DNA from: Bacteroidales bacterium
GTDB taxonomy: Bacteria > Bacteroidota > Bacteroidia > Bacteroidales > JAFGXI01
Reading direction: 5' to 3'
DNA length: 36,108 bases
NCBI GenBank assembly: GCA_027064025.1
Contig: JAMOQL010000188.1
Coordinates: 1 to 36,108, forward strand
Every line of letters starts with the position of its first letter. Position 1 is the first letter of the stretch. Under the pieces are notes generated by a model that saw only the letters and a list, made by a program, of their open reading frames with translations, was not told the DNA's origin and did no database searches. Below are positions 16,299 through 24,789 of this stretch, piece by piece. The translations under genes and the position numbers were made by a program.

Positions 16299-17023
16299 AT
16301 TTATTTTTTGCTGCGTTACTTATTTTTCTATTAAATTTACCGTTCGGATTTTGGCGAGCCAATTTACGAAAACTTTCATTTTGGTGGTTTGCATCTATTC
16401 ATATCCCCATCCCTTTTGTGGTTTGGGTACGTTATGCTTTTGGAATTGGCTTTGCCTTATATTCTTATCCTATTTTTATTTTTGCTTTTTTTTCGGGACA
16501 ATTTTTAGGAGGATATATCAAGAGAACTTATTTTACAAATTATCAGATAAAGCCACAAATTAAAATTAATCCACAACGAAAATTAGTGGGGCTAAAAATA
16601 GATATGTCTCTATCCAAAAGCTCCACTTCAAAATTATGGAAGGCGTTTCTACCTTTACGAAATAAAATATCGAATCCTCTCAATTCTAATCTAATTTCTA
16701 TCCAAGTGTACCCTAATCGGTTCAATATTGAAGATAAAAAGACCATCTTTACAAAATGGGCAAGTGTTGAAGTTTCGGAATTTGTGAATATTCCTGAAGA
16801 TATGGAACGTTTCATTATTGAAGAAGGTCTATATGCTGTTTTCCACTATAAAGGATTTAACACAGATAATAATATTTTTAAATATATATTTGGAGAATGG
16901 TTAGCTAATTCGGAGTATAAATTAGATGATAGACCTCATTTCGAAATTTTAGGAGAGAAATATAAAAAGAATGATCCAAAATCTGAAGAAGAGATATGGA
17001 TTCCAATAAAGAAAGAATCATGA
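16295..17023 (+). CDS. Membrane-anchored protein of unknown function
   Basis: A 242-residue protein with three hydrophobic segments near the N-terminus (about 2-18, 28-47, 55-72), aromatic-rich and joined by short loops (FWRANLRKLSFWWF). A soluble domain of about 165 residues follows. The soluble part has VSEFVNIPEDMERFIIEEGLYAVFHYKGF and ends PHFEILGEKYKKNDPKSEEEIWIPI. This pattern is reminiscent of GyrI-like/effector-binding (SOUL/AraC-type) domains, but I rate that as weak. It is coupled by ATGA overlaps to both mtaB and the inositol-phosphatase-like gene. Confidence 0.75.
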   Translation: MNLFFAALLIFLLNLPFGFWRANLRKLSFWWFASIHIPIPFVVWVRYAFGIGFALYSYPIFIFAFFSGQFLGGYIKRTYFTNYQIKPQIKINPQRKLVGLKIDMSLSKSSTSKLWKAFLPLRNKISNPLNSNLISIQVYPNRFNIEDKKTIFTKWASVEVSEFVNIPEDMERFIIEEGLYAVFHYKGFNTDNNIFKYIFGEWLANSEYKLDDRPHFEILGEKYKKNDPKSEEEIWIPIKKES

Positions 17024-17808
17024 ATTACGAAGAAATAATAATGCAAGTTGTCGATTTAGCAAAGGAAGTAGGAATTTATTTGCGCGAGGAACAAAAGAAA
17101 CTCAAGTCTGATGATATTGAAAAGAAGGGGCAACACGATTTTGTAAGTTATGTTGATAAAACTGCTGAACAGAAATTAGTCAATCAGCTTAAAATAATTT
17201 TACCCGATGCGGGTTTTATTGCAGAAGAAAATAGTGTGGAGCGCATCGATAAGGACATAATGTGGATTATTGATCCTTTAGATGGCACAACAAACTACAT
17301 ACACGGCATGTCGCCTTTCGCTATCAGTATTGGGTTAATGAAGAATCAGAAAATGATTGGTGGTGTTGTTTACGAAGTCGGTTTAGATGAATGTTTTTAT
17401 GCTTGGAAAGATAGCTATGCTTTCTTAAATGGTAACAAGATAAACGTTTCATCAACAACTTTATTAGAAGATTCGCTTATTGCTACAGGATTTCCTTATT
17501 ACGATTACTCGCGTTTAGAACCTTTTATGACAACGCTATCATATTTCATTCAGAATACCCATGGCGTTCGCAGATTGGGAACTGCAGCTACCGATTTAAT
17601 ATATGTGGCTTGTGGTCGTATTGATGGATTTTACGAGTATGGATTATCACCTTGGGATGTTGCAGCAGGGGCATTTATTGTTCAGCAAGCAGGCGGAATA
17701 GTTTCTGACTATAATGGGGACTCAAATTATATTTTTGGCAAAGAGATATTAGCAAGTAATAAAGGCATATATTCCGACTTTCTTACAGTCATTAAAGATA
17801 CTATGTAG
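17020..17808 (+). CDS. Inositol monophosphatase family protein
   Basis: A 262-residue Mg2+-dependent sugar-phosphatase-fold enzyme. Metal-binding motifs are present: EENS (69-72), WIIDPLDGTTNYIHG (82-96) and the C-terminal WDVAAGAFIVQQAGG. Members hydrolyse inositol-1-phosphate or related phosphates; CysQ- and SuhB-like activities are also possible. I place the start at 17020, where ATGA overlaps the preceding stop exactly as at the previous gene junction, rather than an in-frame ATG 24 nt upstream. The 38-bp repeat begins 9 nt after its stop. Confidence 0.92.
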   Translation: MNYEEIIMQVVDLAKEVGIYLREEQKKLKSDDIEKKGQHDFVSYVDKTAEQKLVNQLKIILPDAGFIAEENSVERIDKDIMWIIDPLDGTTNYIHGMSPFAISIGLMKNQKMIGGVVYEVGLDECFYAWKDSYAFLNGNKINVSSTTLLEDSLIATGFPYYDYSRLEPFMTTLSYFIQNTHGVRRLGTAATDLIYVACGRIDGFYEYGLSPWDVAAGAFIVQQAGGIVSDYNGDSNYIFGKEILASNKGIYSDFLTVIKDTM

Positions 17809-17816
17809 AAAATTCA

Positions 17817-17854
17817 GGTAGTATCCCATAAACTGTGTAAAGTGAAAGTCTAAT
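17817..17854 (+). repeat. 38-bp repeat, copy 2 (IS-end-like)
   Basis: Identical to the reverse complement of 68-105. It begins 9 nt after the inositol-phosphatase-like stop and ends 30 nt before the end of the histidine kinase gene on the other strand. No transposase or second end lies nearby, so it is probably a solo insertion-sequence end or a miniature element. Confidence 0.75.
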
Positions 17855-17883
17855 AGTTCTAAAGCTTATTCTTAACAATTGGC

Positions 17884-20295
17884 TTAGGCTTGATATAAAA
17901 CCGCAATAAGATCTTCTTGCTTAAAGGGTTTTGATAAATATCCATTCATACCCAATTTCAAGCATTTTTCTCGTTCCCCTTTTAAAGCATTCGCTGTCAT
18001 AGCAATAATCTTAGTAGTTTCTTTACTTTCCTTCATTTCTATATTTCTAATCGCTTGAGTAGCTTCATAGCCATTCATTTTGGGCATCTGAATATCCATT
18101 AATATAAGATCATATTTATTTTCCTTATATTTTTCTACAGCTTCCAATCCGTTATTTGCTATATCAAGTATATGCCCATTTTTTTTAATCGTATGGGCAG
18201 CCACTTTCTGATTAATCAAATTATCTTCTACCAAGAGGATTCTAAGTTCTTGACTAACTTGAATAGGAATGTCTTTCTGAGTTTTTTCAATCTCAACCCT
18301 ATCTTTAATAGAGTATTCTCCTGTAAACCAGAACGTACTTCCGTGCCCCAATTCACTCTCTATACCAACTTCGCCATCCATTAAATATGCTAATTTCTTA
18401 GAAATGGAAAGTCCTAAGCCTGTTCCTCCAAATTTACGTGTGGTTGATGCATCGACTTGAGAAAAATCTTTAAATAATTTTTTTTGATTTTCTTTAGAAA
18501 TCCCTATCCCTGTATCCTTAACACTAAATCTTAAAATAACTTTATCTTTCGTTTTCTTAATAGGCTCAATATTAATATTAACAAACCCTTTCGCTGTAAA
18601 TTTCAAAGAATTATTACAAAAATTAATAAGAATCTGTTTAATACGAAGTGCATCTCCCTCGATAAACTTTGGCGTATCGGGATGGATACTATGCGACAAT
18701 TCTAACCCTTTTGATTGTGCTTTTAGATTAAGCATTTTTACAACACTTCCCACCTCGTCGAAAAGATTAATAGGGATATTCTCTAACTCTAATTGATTAG
18801 CCTCTATTTTCGAATAATCAAGTATATCATTCACAATAGAAAGCAAACTATTTCCTGATATATCAATTATTTCTAAAGATTTTTGTTGCTCTATTGTTAA
18901 TTTTGTTTCTTTTAAAATATCAGCCATTCCTATAATTCCATTAAGTGGAGTTCTGATTTCATGACTCATGTTAGCTAAAAATAAAGACTTATATTTCGAA
19001 GCTTCTAGAGCTTTCTGTTTTTCTAATTCTAAAAGTGTTTTTTGCTCTGTTATTAATTTATTTTGTTGAATCGTATTTTCATTTAAAGTTTGAAGTTCTT
19101 CGTTATTTTGACGAAGCTCTTCTTCTACAGCTGTTAATTCTTCTAATTGTTTTTTTATTATTTGCTCATCCTCCTTCTGTTGGCTTAAATCTCTAATAAC
19201 AGAATGGACAATTATTTCATTCTCAATATTCATTGGGGTTAACCAAACCTCGCAAGGAAATAATGTTCCATCAGATTTCTTATGAATCCATTCAAATTTA
19301 TGAACTCCTTTTTCTAAAGCAATTGAAACCATTTCTTGAGATAAATCCGAACTTAACTTATTATTAATTTCTTTAGGAGAAATATCAGATGGTTTAAGAT
19401 GTAGAATTGCATCTTTATTGGGATATTTAAATAATTGTGCTGTCGCTGAATTACAATCGTAAAATTTACCATCTTTCATTAATAAAATAGCATCGTTTGA
19501 ATTCTCAAATAACAATTCAAATTTCTTTTTTTCTTCCTCAATTATTATACTCTTCCTCTCAATATTCTCATTAATAGTAAACAATTCTTCATTATTTTGA
19601 CGAAGCTCTTCTTCTATAGCCTGCAGTTCGTTGTGTCTTTCTTTAAGTTCAAATTTAGAAAGTAATAAATTTTGGTTAGTTTTTTTAACTTCTTTTTCGT
19701 ATTTAGAATTAAGATTCTGTATTAGAATTAAACTAAACGATCCAAAAATCATAAGAATAAATCCCGCTATTTTAAAAATTAATAACGAATGGGGACTACT
19801 AAATATACCTGTAATCTCAAATCCAAAGAAAGAATGAATTTCATGATAAAAAATGTATGTCAGAAAAGTTGGTAATAAGGCAATCATTAATTTTTGTCTT
19901 TCTCTAACTCCGAAAAACAAAACAGGAATCACAACTCCCATAATAATGAACAACAAGGGTGTTATGTATAAAACAACATTATAATTTGGATAAAATAAAC
20001 TGGCATAAACCGATGATGATAAAAAACTTAAAGGATACAAGAAGCTAACAATAAATTTTGTCCAATTGGTCTTTTCATACTTATTTAATAATAAACACGA
20101 TAATGCAATTAGGGCATCGAGTAAATAAGCTATATAAGGCGTATCGTTAAGGACAAAATTGGATAAAGTTAATATCGTAAATAAAATAAAAACACCTAGA
20201 ATAAGATAGTTAAGTAAAATTATCGATTTCTTTTGACTTGTAGGCATATTTTCCCTTACGCCCAAATTTGAGAATCTCTCAAGGATATTTTTCAT
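17884..20295 (-). CDS. Hybrid sensor histidine kinase with PAS domain
   Basis: An 803-residue membrane kinase. Layout: about six transmembrane helices (26-48, 54-70, 80-100, 107-130, 135-150, 172-192), a coiled coil (195-255), a PAS domain (256-370), a second coiled coil (372-432), HisKA with His445 in SHEIRTPLNG, HATPase with the N box near Asn562, DTGIGI (594-599) and GGTGLGL (623-629), and a receiver domain with Asp734 (LMDIQMP), Thr767 and Lys789. There is no HPt domain, so any onward phosphorelay needs a partner elsewhere. It lies 30 nt downstream of a paralogous kinase, and the block EEELRQNNEEL occurs on both sides of the PAS domain. Confidence 0.95.
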   Translation of the reverse strand: MKNILERFSNLGVRENMPTSQKKSIILLNYLILGVFILFTILTLSNFVLNDTPYIAYLLDALIALSCLLLNKYEKTNWTKFIVSFLYPLSFLSSSVYASLFYPNYNVVLYITPLLFIIMGVVIPVLFFGVRERQKLMIALLPTFLTYIFYHEIHSFFGFEITGIFSSPHSLLIFKIAGFILMIFGSFSLILIQNLNSKYEKEVKKTNQNLLLSKFELKERHNELQAIEEELRQNNEELFTINENIERKSIIIEEEKKKFELLFENSNDAILLMKDGKFYDCNSATAQLFKYPNKDAILHLKPSDISPKEINNKLSSDLSQEMVSIALEKGVHKFEWIHKKSDGTLFPCEVWLTPMNIENEIIVHSVIRDLSQQKEDEQIIKKQLEELTAVEEELRQNNEELQTLNENTIQQNKLITEQKTLLELEKQKALEASKYKSLFLANMSHEIRTPLNGIIGMADILKETKLTIEQQKSLEIIDISGNSLLSIVNDILDYSKIEANQLELENIPINLFDEVGSVVKMLNLKAQSKGLELSHSIHPDTPKFIEGDALRIKQILINFCNNSLKFTAKGFVNINIEPIKKTKDKVILRFSVKDTGIGISKENQKKLFKDFSQVDASTTRKFGGTGLGLSISKKLAYLMDGEVGIESELGHGSTFWFTGEYSIKDRVEIEKTQKDIPIQVSQELRILLVEDNLINQKVAAHTIKKNGHILDIANNGLEAVEKYKENKYDLILMDIQMPKMNGYEATQAIRNIEMKESKETTKIIAMTANALKGEREKCLKLGMNGYLSKPFKQEDLIAVLYQA
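18916..18969. repeat. 54-bp segment identical to 21355-21408
   Basis: This stretch encodes the His-box region (MSHEIRTPLNGIIG and neighbours). It is identical at nucleotide level, including third codon positions, in the two tandem kinase genes. Flanking regions differ at many synonymous positions, which suggests local gene conversion. Confidence 0.8.
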
Positions 20296-20325
20296 AATAA
20301 ATAATAATTTTATCGTAAATAAATA

Positions 20326-22344
20326 TTAACTAAATATTGCAATTAAGGCTTCTTGTTTAAAGGGTTTTGATAAGTATCCGTTCATACCTAATTCTAAGCA
20401 TTTTTCACGCTCTCCTTTAAGAGCATTAGCTGTCATAGCAACAATTTTAACTGCACTACTACCATTTTCTTTCTCAATTCCCCTAATAGCATGAGTTGCT
20501 TCATAACCATTCAGATTTGGCATCTGAATATCCATTAATATAAGATCGTATTTATTTTTCTTATATTTTTCTACAGCTTCCAATCCGTCATTTGCTATAT
20601 CAAGTATATGCCCATTCTTTTTGATAGTATGAGCTGCCACTTTTTGGTTAATCAAATTATCTTCAACCAATAAGATATGGAGTTCTCTTAAGCTTTCTGT
20701 ATCTTCAATATCTTGTTTTTCTAATACAACAGAACTCTGAGAAACAATATTATAAACTCCTGTAAACCAAAACGTACTACCTTCTCCTAATGTGCTTTCT
20801 AAACCGACCTCTCCACCCATCATGTGAGCTAATTTTTTAGAAATAGATAACCCTAAACCTGTTCCTCCAAATTTACGTGTGGTTGATGCATCGACCTGAA
20901 CAAAATCACTAAATAATTTAGCTTGATTTTCTTTGCTAATACCCATGCCAGTATCCTTAACACTAAACTTTATTGTAACCTCATTATTATCGATATTCAT
21001 AGGTCTAAGGTCAATATTTACAAATCCTTTTTCCGTAAACTTAAGCGAATTATTACAATAATTAATTAAAATTTGTTTTATCCGAAGCGCATCTCCTTCA
21101 ACAAATTTAGGAGTATCTGGATGAATAGAATAGGACAATTCTAAGCCCTTAGATTGTGCTTTTAGCCCAAGCATCTTATTTACACTTTCTATTTCATGAT
21201 ACAAATTAAAAGGAATGGATTCAAGCTCTAATTGATTCGCCTCAATTTTAGAATAATCTAGAATGTCGTTAACAATAGAGAGTAAACTATTCCCCGAAAT
21301 ATCGATTATTTCTAAGCTATTTCTCTGATCTTTTGTCAGTTTTGTTTCTTTCAGAATATCAGCCATTCCTATAATTCCATTAAGTGGAGTTCTGATTTCA
21401 TGACTCATATTTGCTAAAAACAAAGACTTATATTTAGAAGCATCAAGAGCCTTTTGTTTCTCTTGTTCAACTAAATTCTTTTGTTTTTCAATAATTTTAG
21501 ATTTTTCTTCTAAACTCTCATTAATTGTTGAAAGCTCCTCGTTGTTCTGGCGCAACTCCTCTTCAGCAGCCTGCAGCTCTTCATTTTGTTCTTTTAAATC
21601 TTCTTTATTTTTTAAAATTAAGTCATTTTTTTCTTCTAAATCATCGTTTAAAGCTGCTAATTCTTCGTTTGTTTGTTGCAGTATTTGCTCCGAAATTAGC
21701 AAATCACTATTTACCTTTTTAAGTTTCTTTTCATAACTATAATTAAGATTCTGAATAACCATTAAACCCATTGAAATAAAAATCATCATTACAAAACCAA
21801 TAAGTTTATAAACAAAAAACGCACCTGTATCATAACTTAATAGATGATAATCAACTCCAAATAATAAATTGATCCAATCATATAAAAAATAAATTAATAA
21901 GAAAGGTAGAACTCCTAAAAACAATCTTAATTTCTTTTTAGAACCAAATAATACAACTGGCAACATTACCCCAGTAATAATAAATAAAAGAGGAGCTAAG
22001 TACAAAATAATATTATCTGTATAACCCTGAGACTTTGCAAAGGCAGAAGCAAATACAATCATCGTTGGGAAAAAAATACTAATTAAAACTTTTGATATTT
22101 TTGATTTATTATAATAATTAAGAATCAGTCCAAATAAAGCCACAAAAACATCTCCAGAAACGGCAAAACCGACTATAGGCCTATCGTAGATAATAAAATT
22201 AAAAATAGTAAGAAATGTAAATAAAAGAAAAATTCCTATTAAGAATCGGTTTAGTATTGTAATTGATTTTTGTTCACCTAAGGACATGTTTTTTTGGATT
22301 CCTAGATGAGAAATCCATTGCCAAAACGATATTACTTTATTCAT
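20326..22344 (-). CDS. Hybrid sensor histidine kinase lacking PAS
   Basis: A 672-residue paralogue of the next gene. Layout: about six transmembrane helices (30-52, 58-76, 84-102, 112-134, 140-157, 178-198), one long coiled coil (200-300) with repeats of E-E-L-x-x-x-N (TNEELAALN, QNEELQAAE, NNEELSTIN), HisKA with His315, HATPase (DTGMGI, GGTGLGL) and a receiver domain with Asp605 (LMDIQMP). No PAS domain and no HPt. It is the first gene of the two-kinase unit. Sensing must rest on the membrane part or partner proteins; the ligand is unknown. Confidence 0.95.
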   Translation of the reverse strand: MNKVISFWQWISHLGIQKNMSLGEQKSITILNRFLIGIFLLFTFLTIFNFIIYDRPIVGFAVSGDVFVALFGLILNYYNKSKISKVLISIFFPTMIVFASAFAKSQGYTDNIILYLAPLLFIITGVMLPVVLFGSKKKLRLFLGVLPFLLIYFLYDWINLLFGVDYHLLSYDTGAFFVYKLIGFVMMIFISMGLMVIQNLNYSYEKKLKKVNSDLLISEQILQQTNEELAALNDDLEEKNDLILKNKEDLKEQNEELQAAEEELRQNNEELSTINESLEEKSKIIEKQKNLVEQEKQKALDASKYKSLFLANMSHEIRTPLNGIIGMADILKETKLTKDQRNSLEIIDISGNSLLSIVNDILDYSKIEANQLELESIPFNLYHEIESVNKMLGLKAQSKGLELSYSIHPDTPKFVEGDALRIKQILINYCNNSLKFTEKGFVNIDLRPMNIDNNEVTIKFSVKDTGMGISKENQAKLFSDFVQVDASTTRKFGGTGLGLSISKKLAHMMGGEVGLESTLGEGSTFWFTGVYNIVSQSSVVLEKQDIEDTESLRELHILLVEDNLINQKVAAHTIKKNGHILDIANDGLEAVEKYKKNKYDLILMDIQMPNLNGYEATHAIRGIEKENGSSAVKIVAMTANALKGEREKCLELGMNGYLSKPFKQEALIAIFS
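21355..21408. repeat. 54-bp segment identical to 18916-18969
   Basis: Second copy of the identical His-box coding segment described at 18916, in the upstream kinase gene. Confidence 0.8.
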
Positions 22345-22492
22345 AATGATGCTTTAATTTTAGTTTAATCATTGATACGAAGAAAGATTTAAAATGTTAT
22401 CTATTTAAAAACCTGCTCCAAAGCAGTTAAAATAAACCCCTCAGGACTTGATTAATATCATTAATATCTCGCTCTTTTTGTCTAAATTTGCT

Positions 22493-22500
22493 AAATGGGA
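22493..22500 (+). promoter_or_regulatory. Candidate -7 element of serC
   Basis: TAAATTTG matches TAnnTTTG and lies 65 nt before the serC ATG. A TTTTTG run lies just upstream but too close to be a -33 box. Confidence 0.4.
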
Positions 22501-22565
22501 AAATAGGATATTTCGATTTCCTAAAATGTTAATTATTAGATAAATAATTTGTAATATACTTTTCA

Positions 22566-23636
22566 ATGAAAAAACATAATTTTTACGCTGGACCTTCAGT
22601 ATTACCTGAAGTAGCATACGAAGAAACAATCAAAGCTATTAAAGACTTTGCAGGAACAGGTATTTCTTTAATGAGTATTTCTCATAGAAGTAAAGAATTT
22701 GAAGCCGTTATGGACGAAGCTGAAGCTTTATTCAAAGAGTTATTAAAAATTCCTGATGGATATAAAGTGTTATTTTTAGGCGGAGGTGCAAGCTCACAGT
22801 TTATGATGATTCCTTTTAACCTGATGAACAAAAAAGCCGCTTATCTTAACACAGGAACTTGGGCAAAAAAAGCAATAAAAGAGGCCAAAGGCTTTGGCGA
22901 AGTTATTGAAGTTGCAAGTTCTGCAGATTCTTTATATAATTTTATTCCTAAAGGATACGATGTGCCAAAAGATGCCGATTATTTCCATATCACCACAAAT
23001 AACACCATTTACGGAACAGAAATTAAACACGATATGGATTGCGATATTCCTTTAATTGCAGATATGTCTTCAGATATTTTCTCTCGTCCAGTAGATGTTT
23101 CTAAATACGATTTAATATACGGTGGTGCTCAGAAAAATTTTGCCCCTTCTGGAGTTACTTTTGTAATTATTAAAGAATCTATTCTAGGAAAGGTTGAACG
23201 TTATATTCCAACTATGTTAAACTACAAAACTCATATTGACGGTGGTTCTATGTTTAATACCCCTCCTGTTGTACCTATTTTTACAGGATTACAAACCTTA
23301 AAATGGTTAAAAGCTTTAGGAGGTCTTGAAGCAATGCAAAAAATTAACGAAGAAAAAGCAGCTTTACTTTACGACGAAATCGAAAGAAATAAATTATTCA
23401 AACCAACTATTCTAGACAAAGAAGACCGTTCTATCATGAATATTTGTTGGATTATGAACGACGAGTATAAAGATTTAGAGCAAGAATTCTTAAAATTTGC
23501 AACCGATAAAGGAATGATCGGAATGAAAGGGCATCGTTCTGTTGGAGGTTTCCGCGCATCAACTTACAATGCTTTACCAAAAGAAAGTGTTGAGGCTTTA
23601 GTTGCTGTAATGCAGGAGTTTGAGAAGAATAATTAG
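22566..23636 (+). CDS. serC: Phosphoserine aminotransferase
   Basis: A 356-residue PLP enzyme of the serine pathway, interconverting 3-phosphohydroxypyruvate and phosphoserine with glutamate/2-oxoglutarate. Visible features: the N-terminal [10 protein letters not shown], the glycine-rich GGGASSQF (72-79), GTGIS and SHRSKEF (30-45) for phosphate binding, and the PLP lysine Lys190 in [11 protein letters not shown]. The C-terminal [17 protein letters not shown] binds the substrate phosphate. Length is normal. It heads the serC-serA-DUF1015 group. Confidence 0.97.
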   Translation: MKKHNFYAGPSVLPEVAYEETIKAIKDFAGTGISLMSISHRSKEFEAVMDEAEALFKELLKIPDGYKVLFLGGGASSQFMMIPFNLMNKKAAYLNTGTWAKKAIKEAKGFGEVIEVASSADSLYNFIPKGYDVPKDADYFHITTNNTIYGTEIKHDMDCDIPLIADMSSDIFSRPVDVSKYDLIYGGAQKNFAPSGVTFVIIKESILGKVERYIPTMLNYKTHIDGGSMFNTPPVVPIFTGLQTLKWLKALGGLEAMQKINEEKAALLYDEIERNKLFKPTILDKEDRSIMNICWIMNDEYKDLEQEFLKFATDKGMIGMKGHRSVGGFRASTYNALPKESVEALVAVMQEFEKNN

Positions 23637-23690
23637 TTTTGAAAGTTACAAAGTTTTAATGTTGTAAAGTTATTTGGCTTGGGGCAAAAA

Positions 23691-23820
23691 ATTGAAACAT
23701 TTGAAGATATGGAAATATGGAAATATGGAAGCTTTCGATAAAGTTAGCTTCCGATATTTCTAAATTATCTCAAAAAGGTTCTTTAAGGAGAACTAAGAAG
23801 CTCAGTTTATCTAAAAACAA
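23691..23820 (+). pseudogene. Remnant of a four-helix-bundle (S23/IVP-like) gene
   Basis: Translation from 23691 gives ETFEDMEIWK, typical of the N-terminus of four-helix-bundle proteins of the 23S rRNA intervening-sequence (S23) family. The frame then breaks at a triple 8-bp repeat, ATATGGAA (23707-23730). Removing one unit restores WKLSIKLASDISKLSQKG, which continues the family pattern. The rest of the about 120-residue protein is missing. It is a non-functional, internally deleted and frameshifted copy, enclosed by inverted repeats. Confidence 0.65.
23707..23730 (+). repeat. Triple tandem 8-bp repeat ATATGGAA
   Basis: Three perfect copies of ATATGGAA in tandem. Two copies would keep the reading frame of the S23-like remnant, so the third is the probable frameshifting slippage event. 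Confidence 0.85.
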
Positions 23821-23871
23821 AAGTTTAGTTTAAACTTTACAACCTTCAAAACATTAAAACCATAAAAAGAA

Positions 23872-24789
23872 ATGAAAATATTAGTAGCAACAGAAAAACC
23901 ATTTGCGCCAGCAGCAGTATCAGCTATTAAAGCTGTAACCGACAAGGCAGGATTCGAATTGGTAATGTTAGAAAAATATACAGAAACAGCACAGTTATTA
24001 GAAGCTGTGGCAGATGTCGATGCAATGATTATCCGTAGCGATAAAGCCACAAAAGAAGTTCTAGACGCAGCCAAAAATTTAAAAGTAATTGTTCGTGCTG
24101 GTGCTGGTTATGATAATATTGACTTAACAGCCGCAACAGCAAATAATGTGGTCGCTATGAATACACCAGGACAAAATTCGAATGCTGTAGCAGAATTAGC
24201 CTTAGGCTTGATGGTAATGGCTGCTCGTAACAATTACAACGGAAAAGCAGGAACTGAGCTTTCGGGTAAAAAAGTTGGAATCCATGCTTATGGAAATGTA
24301 GGTAGGCTAGTAGGTAATATTGCACGAGGATTCGGTATGGAAGTATTAGCTTTCGACCCTTTTGTAGAGAAATCTGTAATTGAAAAAGATGGAGTTAAAG
24401 TCGTCGACTCTGTTGAAGAATTATATAGCTCTTGCGAATATATTTCTTTACATATTCCTGCAAATGACAAGACTAAAAACTCTATCAATTATGCTCTATT
24501 GAATAAAATGCCGAATGGTGGAACTTTAATCAATACCGCAAGAAAAGAAGTGATTCACGAAGATGAGTTAGTAAAAGTAATGAACGACAGAGAAGATCTT
24601 AAGTACTATTCTGACATTGCACCAACAAATTCAGATTTCTTAACAGAAAACTTTGCTGATAGAACATTCTTTTCACCAAAGAAGATGGGTGCTCAAACTG
24701 CAGAAGCAAATATTAAGGCAGGAAAAGCAGCAGCAGAACAAATTGTTGCATTTATAAAAAACGGAGATAAAACATTTCAGGTAAACTAA
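23872..24789 (+). CDS. serA: D-3-phosphoglycerate dehydrogenase, short Bacteroidota type
   Basis: A 305-residue NAD-dependent 2-hydroxyacid dehydrogenase, the first step of serine synthesis from 3-phosphoglycerate. The Rossmann motif is seen as GIHAYGNVGRLVGNIARGFG (136-155), with RAGAGYDNID (75-84) and NTPGQNSNAVAELALGL (97-113). Arg224 (INTARKEV) fits the substrate Arg. However, where the superfamily has the catalytic Glu (LDVFE-like) this protein has SDIAPTNS (247-254), and where it has the His (TPH-x-GA) it has SPKKMGAQT (268-276). Both are apparently missing. I recall the same KKMGAQT in other Bacteroidota SerA proteins, so this is probably a lineage variant. It lacks the ACT and intervening domains of long SerA. 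Confidence 0.92.
   Translation: MKILVATEKPFAPAAVSAIKAVTDKAGFELVMLEKYTETAQLLEAVADVDAMIIRSDKATKEVLDAAKNLKVIVRAGAGYDNIDLTAATANNVVAMNTPGQNSNAVAELALGLMVMAARNNYNGKAGTELSGKKVGIHAYGNVGRLVGNIARGFGMEVLAFDPFVEKSVIEKDGVKVVDSVEELYSSCEYISLHIPANDKTKNSINYALLNKMPNGGTLINTARKEVIHEDELVKVMNDREDLKYYSDIAPTNSDFLTENFADRTFFSPKKMGAQTAEANIKAGKAAAEQIVAFIKNGDKTFQVN

Larger units (their letters stand above)
23637..23871. repeat. Inverted-repeat unit A between serC and serA
   Basis: This 235-bp spacer is bounded by inverted arms. GTTTTAATGTT (23653-23663) matches the reverse complement of 23850-23860 exactly, and TTGTAAAGTT (23662-23671) matches that of 23833-23842. The arms enclose a decayed four-helix-bundle gene remnant. 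The right arm ends about 11 nt before the serA ATG. A unit with similar arm sequences lies in the next spacer. It looks like a small mobile or formerly mobile cassette. Confidence 0.6.

Noticed and set aside
22411-22428. AACCTGCT...AGCAGTT hairpin followed on the minus strand by a T run, upstream of the first kinase gene
   Set aside because: It looks like a weak terminator or attenuator, but no minus-strand gene ends there and the short stem has a bulge, so I do not call it.
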